Shown in pieces: positions 11,506-19,997 of a stretch of 19,997 bases of DNA. Each line of letters opens with the position of its first letter. The stretch's first letter is position 1. Both the position numbers and the translations under genes were made by a program. Under the pieces are notes generated by a model, which ran no database searches, was not told the DNA's origin, and saw nothing but the letters and a program-made list of their open reading frames with translations. This stretch comes from Chromatiales bacterium. Lineage in GTDB: Bacteria > Pseudomonadota > Gammaproteobacteria > CAMYNG01. The stretch lies in the NCBI GenBank assembly GCA_026990045.1, contig JALSIK010000185.1:1-19997 (forward strand). The letters run 5' to 3'.

Positions 11506-11534
11506 GTGCTCTCCCCCTGGCTGCAAGGCGGCCT

Positions 11535-11563
11535 ATTGTGGGCGGGCCCCGCCGCCGGTGCAA
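11535..11563 (-). promoter_or_regulatory. Candidate sigma-70 promoter of dapB
   Basis: On the minus strand TTGCAC (11563-11558) and CACAAT (11540-11535) are 17 bp apart, placing a start about 23 nt before the dapB ATG. Matches are 3 of 6 and 4 of 6. No terminator with a T-run is visible between dnaJ and dapB, so dapB may also receive readthrough. Confidence 0.5.
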
Positions 11564-11567
11564 GACA

Positions 11568-11611
11568 GGGGGCTGGCTGCTGGGGGCTGGCTGCGGGGGC
11601 GGGGGGCTGGG
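11568..11611. repeat. GGGGGCTGGCTGC tandem repeat between dnaJ and dapB
   Basis: Two 14-bp units, GGGGGCTGGCTGCT (11568-11581) and GGGGGCTGGCTGCG (11582-11595), are followed by the degenerate GGGGGC and GGGGGGCTGGG. The array lies in the 226-bp dnaJ-dapB gap, just upstream of the candidate dapB -35 box. The rest of the gap holds a hairpin (CCGGGG/CCCCGG near 11650-11665) without a T-run and nothing else recognisable. Confidence 0.7.
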
Positions 11612-11731
11612 TATAAACAAGGCCTCGAGGTTCTGCTGCATTTCACCCGGGGTACACCTTGCCCCGGCAGCCGGACCCCAGCCCCGCCGCGTGCCGGGGG
11701 TGCGCGGCCCTCCCGGCGGCCGGCAGCCTCG

Positions 11732-12868
11732 TCATCCCCTGCCCGTCATGTCCTCGAAGAACTTCTTCACGCCGTCGAGCCAGGAGGCGGCGCGGGGGCT
11801 GTGGTTGACGCCGTCGGCCTCCAGCGACTCCCCCAGCTCGCGCAGCAGCTCCTTCTGCCGCTTGGTCAGGTTGACCGGCGTCTCCACCACCACGCGGCAG
11901 ATGAGGTCGCCGGCGGCACCGGAGCGCACCGACCTGACCCCCTTGCCGCGCAGGCGGAACAGCCGGCCGCTCTGGGTCTCCGGCGGCACCTTGAGCTTGA
12001 CCCGCCCGTCCAGGGTGGGCACCTCCAGCTCGCCGCCCAGGGCGGCGGTGACCACCGACACCGGCACCTCGCAGTGGAGGTCGTCGCCCTCGCGCTGGAA
12101 GATGGGATGCGGCTTGACGCTGATGTGGACATAGAGATCGCCGGGCGGCCCGCCGTGCTCGCCCGCCTCGCCCTCGCCGGAGAGGCGGATGCGGTCGCCG
12201 CTGTCCACTCCCGCCGGCACCTTGACCGAGAGGGTCTTGTGCTTCTCCACCCGGCCGTGGCCGTAGCAGGCCGGGCAGGGATCGGAGATGATCTTGCCGG
12301 TGCCGTGGCAGCGGGGGCAGGTCTGCTGGAGCGAGAAGAAGCCCTGCTGCATGCGCACCTGGCCGTGGCCGCCGCAGGTGGAGCAGGTCACCGGCCGGGT
12401 CCCCTTGCGCGCGCCGCTGCCGCCGCACTCGTCGCACACCGCCAGGGTGGGGATGCGGATCTTGACCGTGGTGCCGCGCACCGCCTCCTCCAGGCTCAGC
12501 TCCAGGTTGTAGCGCAGGTCGCGGCCGCGGTAGGCGCGGGTGCCGCCGCGGGCCCCGGCACCGAAGATGTCGCCGAAGACGTCGCCGAAGATGTCGCTGA
12601 AGCTGGCGCCGGCGCCGAACCCGGCCCCGCCCATCCCCGCCGGGTCCACGCCGGCGTGGCCGAACTGGTCGTAGGCGGAGCGTTTCTGGGGATCGCTGAG
12701 GACCTCGTAGGCCTCCTTGGCCTCCTTGAACTTCTCCTCCGCGACCTTGTCGTCGGGGTTGCGGTCGGGGTGGTACTTCATGGCCAGGCGCTTGAAGGCC
12801 TTCTTGATCTCGGCCTCGCTGGCGTTGCGGGACACCCCGAGGATCTCGTAGTAATCGCGTTGCGCCAT
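11732..12868 (-). CDS. dnaJ: Chaperone protein DnaJ (Hsp40)
   Basis: DnaJ delivers unfolded proteins to DnaK and stimulates its ATPase. The 378 residues (E. coli 376) show the full type I architecture. The J-domain (1-70) has HPD at 33-35. A Gly/Phe-rich region spans about 71-110. The zinc-finger domain has four CxxCxGxG-like repeats, with cysteines 145/148, 162/165, 184/187 and 198/201. The C-terminal substrate-binding and dimerisation region follows. The ATG at 12868 is preceded by GGAAG five bases away. It lies 124 bp after dnaK, across a strong hairpin, and shares the dnaK transcript. Confidence 0.99.
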   Translation of the reverse strand: MAQRDYYEILGVSRNASEAEIKKAFKRLAMKYHPDRNPDDKVAEEKFKEAKEAYEVLSDPQKRSAYDQFGHAGVDPAGMGGAGFGAGASFSDIFGDVFGDIFGAGARGGTRAYRGRDLRYNLELSLEEAVRGTTVKIRIPTLAVCDECGGSGARKGTRPVTCSTCGGHGQVRMQQGFFSLQQTCPRCHGTGKIISDPCPACYGHGRVEKHKTLSVKVPAGVDSGDRIRLSGEGEAGEHGGPPGDLYVHISVKPHPIFQREGDDLHCEVPVSVVTAALGGELEVPTLDGRVKLKVPPETQSGRLFRLRGKGVRSVRSGAAGDLICRVVVETPVNLTKRQKELLRELGESLEADGVNHSPRAASWLDGVKKFFEDMTGRG

Positions 12869-12927
12869 AGGAACTTCCGTTGCGGCGGTCGGCCGCCGCG
12901 CGCCATCGTGCTGCCCGTGTTACGCGC

Positions 12928-12960
12928 AAACACCGGCGGCGGGACGCCCCGCCGCCGGTG
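12928..12960 (-). terminator. 13-bp stem-loop with short T-run between dnaK and dnaJ
   Basis: Arms 12931-12943 and 12948-12960 are perfectly complementary over 13 bp around a 4-nt loop. On the minus strand the stem is followed by TTTG. The stem is strong but the U-run is only three, so partial termination or 3'-end protection of dnaK mRNA is more likely than a full stop. It would lower DnaJ relative to DnaK. Confidence 0.65.
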
Positions 12961-12992
12961 CCGCATGTGCCCGCCGCCGCGCGGCGCGGGAC

Positions 12993-14918
<1,926 letters not shown>

Positions 14919-14990
14919 GTTGCTGATTCTCCAGTTGTTTTCTCCCGCCTCCCGGGGCGGCTCCCAATGACGATTCTGTGTTACAGCGCC

Positions 14991-15020
14991 TAGATGGGGC
15001 CCGGTCCGGCCGAACTCAAG
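14991..15020 (-). promoter_or_regulatory. Sigma-32 (heat-shock) promoter of dnaK
   Basis: On the minus strand CTTGAG (15020-15015) is followed after 15 bp by CCCCATCTA (14999-14991). This fits the sigma-32 pattern CTTGAA - CCCCATNTA and closely resembles the E. coli dnaK P1 promoter. The TGA inside CTTGAG is the grpE stop codon. It would start a leader of roughly 65 nt for dnaK-dnaJ. Confidence 0.8.
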
Positions 15021-15627
15021 CCTGCTCGTCCACGCGGCCCCCGCCGCCTTCCTCCGGGGCCTTGGACACCACCACCATGGCCGGCCGGATGAGGCGGTCG
15101 TTGAGCGTGTAGCCCTTCTGCATCACGCTGAGCACGGTGTTGGGCGCGGTTTCCACGCTCTCCAGCATGCTCATGGCCTGGTGCAGCTCCGGGTCGAAGG
15201 GCTCGCCCACCGGGTTGATCTCCCGCACCCCGAACTTCTCCAGCACCTGGTGGAACATCTTCAGGGTGAGCTCGGTGCCCTCCTTGAGCTTGTGCACCGC
15301 CTCGTCGCCCTCGTCCACCTCGGCGATGGCCGACAGGCCCATCTCCAGGCTGTCCTTGACCGGGAGCAGCTCCTGGACGAACCGCTCCAGGGCGTACTTG
15401 CGGGCGTTGTCCAGCTCGCGCTCGGCCCGGCGGCGCTGGTTCTCCAGCTCCGCCTGGGCGCGCAGGAGCTGCTCCCAGTTCTCCTGGGCCCGGGCCTCGG
15501 CCGCCTCCAGCCGGCTGGCCAGGTCGTCCGCCCCTGTCTCCTCCGGGGCCGGCTCCACGGCCGCCCCGGCCTCGTGTTCTGCCACCGCTTCCGGACCCTG
15601 GGTCCGGTCCCGTCGTTCTTCGGACAT
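15016..15627 (-). CDS. grpE: Nucleotide exchange factor GrpE
   Basis: GrpE is a dimer that releases ADP from DnaK. The 203 residues (E. coli 197) have an acidic, disordered N-terminus (1-35), a long coiled-coil helix at about 36-105, a helical bundle, and a C-terminal beta domain. The family signature is seen as NPVGEPFDPELHQAMSML at 138-155, followed by VLSVMQKGYTLNDRLIRPA at 165-183. The C-terminus is Gly/Glu-rich. GGGGA lies about nine bases before the ATG. It is 91 bp after hrcA, with a sigma-32-like promoter and a 9-bp hairpin in the gap, and precedes dnaK. Confidence 0.98.
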   Translation of the reverse strand: MSEERRDRTQGPEAVAEHEAGAAVEPAPEETGADDLASRLEAAEARAQENWEQLLRAQAELENQRRRAERELDNARKYALERFVQELLPVKDSLEMGLSAIAEVDEGDEAVHKLKEGTELTLKMFHQVLEKFGVREINPVGEPFDPELHQAMSMLESVETAPNTVLSVMQKGYTLNDRLIRPAMVVVSKAPEEGGGGRVDEQA

Positions 15628-15667
15628 GTGCCTGATTTCCCCTTGCAGCGGATTCTGCCTGCGGCCC

Positions 15668-15688
15668 CCGCGGCCCGTGGGGCCGCGG
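15668..15688 (-). other. Perfect 9-bp stem-loop in the grpE leader
   Basis: Arms 15668-15676 and 15680-15688 (CCGCGGCCC and GGGCCGCGG) pair perfectly around a 3-nt loop between the hrcA stop and the grpE start. No T-run follows, so it is not a typical terminator. It would lie in the 5' part of a grpE transcript begun at the upstream sigma-32-like promoter and could protect that RNA end. Confidence 0.5.
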
Positions 15689-15705
15689 CGGAGCCCGATG
15701 TTCAG

Positions 15706-15734
15706 ATAATGGGAGCCCTCACTCGGAAGACAAG
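15706..15734 (-). promoter_or_regulatory. Candidate sigma-32 promoter of grpE
   Basis: On the minus strand CTTGTC (15734-15729) is followed after 14 bp by TCCCATTAT (15714-15706). The -35 box keeps CTTG and the -10 box keeps CCCAT. The hrcA stop codon lies in the spacer. The arrangement repeats the dnaK promoter but matches less well. Confidence 0.5.
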
Positions 15735-16774
15735 GCCGCCCCCAGCAGCCGGGCCGTGACGTCCACGATGGGGATGACCCGGTCGTAGGCCATGCGGGTG
15801 GGCCCGATGACCCCCAGCACGCCCACCACCTGGTCCCCCACCCGGTAGGGCGAGGTCACCACGGAGCAGGAATCCAGCACCTCGTACCCCGACTCCTGGC
15901 CGATGAAGATCTGCACCCCCTCGGCATCGAGGGACTGGTCCAGCAGGTGCAGGATGTCGCGCTTGGTGTTGAAGGCCTCGAACAGCCGGCGCAGGCGCTC
16001 GATGTCGGCCATCTCCTGGTACTCCAGCAGGTGGTTCTGCCCCGCCAGCACGAAATCGTCGTCGCGGCGCCCCTCGAAGGCCCGGTCGGCCACCGCCAGC
16101 GCGGTTTCCATGATGCGCCCCATGTCGTCCCGGGCCCGGGCCATGGCCGCCGCCACCGCCTCGCGGATGCCGCGCAGGTCGCGGCCGGCGAACTCGCGGT
16201 TGATGTAGTTGGCCGCCGCCTCCAGCTCCGCCGCACTGTAGGTGCGCCCGGTGTGGATGATGCGGTTCTGCACCTCGGCGTTGTTGGTGACCAGGATCAC
16301 CAGCACCCGGTTGCCCGACAGGGGCAGGAACTCCACCTGGCGCAGGGTCACCTGCTCCACCCGCGGCAGCATCACCACCCCCGCCAGCCGGGTGACGGCC
16401 GACAGCAGCGACGAGGCCGACTCGATGACCTCGGCCGGGGTCTCGGCGCGCTCGCCCAGCTCGCGCTTGAGGCGCGAGACCGTGGCCGGGCGCAGGGGCT
16501 TGACCGTGAGCAGGCTGTCCACGAACAGGCGGTAGCCGCGGGCCGTGGGCACCCGCCCGGCGGAGGTGTGGGGCGAGGCCACCAGCCCCAGCTCCTCCAG
16601 GTCCGCCATGACGTTGCGGATGGTGGCGGGACTGAGGTCCAGCTTGCTGTCGCGCGCCAGGGTGCGCGAGCCCACGGGCTGGCCCTCGCGGATGTAGCGC
16701 TCCACCAGCGTCTTGAGCAGGGTCTGGGCCCGCTCGCTGAGGCCGTGCTCCAGTTCTGTGGACGATCCCGCCAT
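15719..16774 (-). CDS. hrcA: Heat-inducible transcription repressor HrcA
   Basis: HrcA binds CIRCE operators and represses chaperone genes; its activity depends on GroEL in studied species. The 351 residues include an N-terminal winged helix (about 10-80) with LVERYIREGQPVGSRTLA, and LSPATIRNVMADLEELGLV as the recognition helix region. It is followed by SPHTSAGRVPTARGYRLFVD. A GAF-like core, containing VQIFIGQESGYEVLDSCSVV, and the ending RLLGAALSSE follow. GGGAG lies four bases before the ATG. A perfect CIRCE stands 31 bp upstream, so autoregulation is expected. hrcA is absent from E. coli but leads grpE-dnaK-dnaJ in some gammaproteobacteria, notably Xanthomonas and Xylella. Confidence 0.98.
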   Translation of the reverse strand: MAGSSTELEHGLSERAQTLLKTLVERYIREGQPVGSRTLARDSKLDLSPATIRNVMADLEELGLVASPHTSAGRVPTARGYRLFVDSLLTVKPLRPATVSRLKRELGERAETPAEVIESASSLLSAVTRLAGVVMLPRVEQVTLRQVEFLPLSGNRVLVILVTNNAEVQNRIIHTGRTYSAAELEAAANYINREFAGRDLRGIREAVAAAMARARDDMGRIMETALAVADRAFEGRRDDDFVLAGQNHLLEYQEMADIERLRRLFEAFNTKRDILHLLDQSLDAEGVQIFIGQESGYEVLDSCSVVTSPYRVGDQVVGVLGVIGPTRMAYDRVIPIVDVTARLLGAALSSE

Positions 16775-16804
16775 GATGCTCCCGCCGGCGTCCCGGCACT
16801 CGTG

Positions 16805-16831
16805 TTAGCACTCTATGTATTTGAGTGCTAA
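16805..16831. promoter_or_regulatory. CIRCE operator (HrcA binding site)
   Basis: TTAGCACTC (16805-16813), a 9-bp spacer, and GAGTGCTAA (16823-16831) match the CIRCE consensus at every arm position. It lies in the hrcA-nadK divergent region at or just after the predicted hrcA transcription start, the usual operator position, and would form a 5' hairpin in hrcA mRNA. Confidence 0.97.
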
Positions 16832-16836
16832 GGGTA

Positions 16837-16865
16837 AAGCTAACAACCCCCCTGGAGGGTGTCAA
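16837..16865 (-). promoter_or_regulatory. Predicted sigma-70 promoter of hrcA
   Basis: On the minus strand a consensus TTGACA (16865-16860) is followed after 17 bp by TAGCTT (16842-16837; 3 of 6). The predicted start near 16830 falls at the edge of the CIRCE. No sigma-32-like boxes are seen here, so hrcA would be vegetative and HrcA-repressed. Confidence 0.6.
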
Positions 16866-16926
16866 GGCGCGCCAATGGCAGCTCCGCGGGCTCCTGTGCT
16901 AACGTTGCCCCACCTGCGGCGGGGGG

Positions 16927-17805
16927 ATGATGGCGAATACTTTCAAGACCCTGGGACTCATCGGCAAGTACGGCGACCCGGGCGTGGCGGACACGGTCCT
17001 CAGCCTGGGCCGGTTCCTGGCCGAGCGCGGCTGCCGGGTGCTGGTGGACGCCCACACCGCCGAGCTGCTGCCCGCCGGCACCGAGTTCGAGGCCGCGCCC
17101 CGCCGCCGGCTGGGGGAGGAGGCCGACCTGGCCGTCGTGGTGGGCGGCGACGGCAGCCTGCTCAACGCCGCGCGCAGCCTGGTCCCCCACGCCGTGCCCC
17201 TGCTGGGGGTCAACCTGGGCCGGCTGGGCTTCCTGGCGGACATCTCCCCCGAGGAGATGCTCCAGCGCCTGGGCGAGATCCTCGACGGCCGCTACCGCGA
17301 GGAGCACCGCCTGCTGCTGCACACCCGCATCGAGCACGAGGGCGAGATCGTCAGCGAGAGCGAGGCCTTCAACGACGTGGTGGTGCACAAGTGGGAAGTG
17401 GCGCGCATGATCGAGACCGAGACCTACGTGGACGGCCGCCTGCTGTCGGTGATGCGCTCCGACGGCCTCATCGTCTCCACCCCCACCGGCTCCACCGCCT
17501 ACGCCCTGTCCGCGGGCGGGCCCATCCTCCACCCCACCCTCGATGCCATGGTGATGGTGCCCATCTGCCCCCATGCCATGAGCTTCCGGCCCATGGTGAT
17601 CGCGGGCGACAGCGAGGTGGAGATCGTGGTGCGGGAGACCCCCCATTCCCACGCCCAGGTGACCTGCGACGGGCAGATCAACCTGGGCCTGGTCTCCGGC
17701 GACCGGGTCCGCATCCGCCGCCGCGACCAGGCCGTGCGCCTCATCCACCCCGAGGGTTACGATTACTTCGAGATCCTGCGCGCCAAGCTGAGCTGGGGCG
17801 GGTGA
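16927..17805 (+). CDS. nadK: NAD kinase (ATP-NAD kinase)
   Basis: NadK phosphorylates NAD to NADP. The 292 residues (E. coli 292) contain the family GGDGS motif at 73-77 in VVVGGDGSLLNAAR. GVNLGRLGFLADI follows at 94-106, and the second glycine-rich motif STPTGSTAYALSAGGP is at 184-199. The nucleotide-contacting NDVVVHK is at 149-155. Two tandem ATGs occur (16927 and 16930) behind a run of G that serves as Shine-Dalgarno; the second would give better spacing. It is divergent from hrcA and 11 bp ahead of recN, the conserved nadK-recN pair. I see no convincing promoter in the 95 bp between the CIRCE and the ATG. Confidence 0.98.
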   Translation: MMANTFKTLGLIGKYGDPGVADTVLSLGRFLAERGCRVLVDAHTAELLPAGTEFEAAPRRRLGEEADLAVVVGGDGSLLNAARSLVPHAVPLLGVNLGRLGFLADISPEEMLQRLGEILDGRYREEHRLLLHTRIEHEGEIVSESEAFNDVVVHKWEVARMIETETYVDGRLLSVMRSDGLIVSTPTGSTAYALSAGGPILHPTLDAMVMVPICPHAMSFRPMVIAGDSEVEIVVRETPHSHAQVTCDGQINLGLVSGDRVRIRRRDQAVRLIHPEGYDYFEILRAKLSWGG

Positions 17806-17816
17806 GGCCGGGCACC

Positions 17817-19535
<1,719 letters not shown>

Positions 19536-19541
19536 TATGGC

Positions 19542-19973
19542 CTACCGGCCCCTGCCCTTTTCCTTCTTCTGGCAGTCGGCGCAGATGCCGTAGATGTAGA
19601 GGGAGTGGTCGGTCATGTCGTAGCCGGCCTTCCTGGCGATGGCCCGCTGGCGTTCCTCGATGGTCTCGTCCATGAACTCGTCCACCCGCCCGCACTTGAT
19701 GCAGAGGATGTGATCGTGGTGCTTGCCGTGGTCCAGCTCGAACACCGAGTGGCCGCCCTCGAAATGGTGGCGCCGCACCAGCCCCGCCGACTCGAACTGG
19801 GTGAGCACCCGGTACACCGTGGCCAGGCCCACGTCCTCGCCGGTTTCCATGAGGGCCTTGTACACGTCCTCGGCGCTCAGGTGGCGCAGCCGGCTCTTCT
19901 CCAGGATGTTGAGGATCTTGAGCCGCGGGAGGGTGGCCTTGAGGCCGGCTTTCTTGAGGTCCTGACTTTCCAT
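19542..19973 (-). CDS. fur: Ferric uptake regulator Fur
   Basis: Fur is an iron-responsive dimeric repressor of uptake genes. The 143 residues (E. coli 148) start MESQDLKKAGLKATLPRLKI, aligning well with the E. coli N-terminus. The winged helix (about 1-80) has the recognition segment GLATVYRVLTQFESAGL at 49-65. The metal region HHDHILCIKCG spans 85-95. The Cys pairs Cys91/Cys94 and Cys131/Cys134 form the structural zinc site. The C-terminus ends QKKEKGRGR, lacking the His-rich tail of E. coli. GGAG lies very near the ATG. It converges on recN; only 24 bases upstream are visible, too few to judge its promoter or a Fur box. Confidence 0.97.
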   Translation of the reverse strand: MESQDLKKAGLKATLPRLKILNILEKSRLRHLSAEDVYKALMETGEDVGLATVYRVLTQFESAGLVRRHHFEGGHSVFELDHGKHHDHILCIKCGRVDEFMDETIEERQRAIARKAGYDMTDHSLYIYGICADCQKKEKGRGR

Positions 19974-19997
19974 CGCTCCGGTGGCGGTGCCCGGGGC

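Noticed and set aside
10576..11616. Plus-strand frame over the carA-dapB region as a gene
   Set aside because: It is antisense to dapB, with shadow composition and no recognisable domain.
11648..11668. Hairpin CCGGGG/CCCCGG after dnaJ as a terminator
   Set aside because: Only about 6 bp, and no T-run follows on the minus strand.
16876..16902. Possible second, degenerate CIRCE before nadK (CTGTGCTAA with a weak left arm and 9-bp spacing)
   Set aside because: The right arm matches 7 of 9 but the left only 4 of 9, which is not enough to claim an operator.
16815..17816. Open frame continuing upstream of recN for about 1 kb through nadK
   Set aside because: It lies in another frame of nadK, is Arg/Pro/Gly-rich without family pattern, and is a by-product of high GC. 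RecN begins at 17817.

Overview
The window is a dense, GC-rich block of bacterial housekeeping genes. The protein sequences, the gene order glmM-folP-ftsH-rlmE / yhbY / DUF4149-greA-carB-carA-dapB / dnaJ-dnaK-grpE-hrcA / nadK-recN / fur, and a GrpE-DnaK-DnaJ block led by hrcA all point to a gammaproteobacterium. A purple-sulfur or haloalkaliphile relative (Chromatiales/Ectothiorhodospiraceae-like) is my best guess; this is inference from gene order, composition and the short intergenic repeats, not a database match.

Layout, left to right. On the minus strand lie glmM (3' part cut off by the window edge), folP, ftsH, rlmE and a small two-helix membrane ORF. yhbY is on the plus strand and shares its start-codon bases with that ORF. 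The minus strand then carries a DUF4149 membrane protein, greA, carB, carA, dapB, dnaJ, dnaK, grpE and hrcA. From a divergent control region (about 16775-16926) nadK and recN run rightwards, and fur converges on recN from the right edge. There are 18 protein genes, no RNA genes, no insertion sequences, no CRISPR and no phage genes. No gap between genes exceeds 300 bases.

How the genes work together. hrcA-grpE-dnaK-dnaJ is the DnaK chaperone system with its repressor. A perfect CIRCE operator sits in front of hrcA, and sigma-32-like promoters sit in front of grpE and dnaK, so the cluster looks doubly controlled. dapB (lysine/peptidoglycan) and carAB (carbamoyl phosphate for arginine and pyrimidines) follow. 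A terminator-like hairpin lies between the predicted carA promoter and the carA start and is a good attenuator candidate. greA, yhbY, rlmE and ftsH serve transcription, ribosome maturation and membrane proteolysis. folP and glmM make folate and amino-sugar precursors. nadK, recN and fur cover NADP supply, DNA repair and iron control.

I found no new multi-gene system: the gene content is ordinary. The points worth a second look are regulatory or structural: the carAB leader terminator, the CIRCE plus sigma-32 arrangement, the dnaK-dnaJ hairpin, the divergent start-codon overlap at yhbY, and a family of short G-rich repeats that fills gaps and appears to have been incorporated into the C-termini of CarA and RecN.
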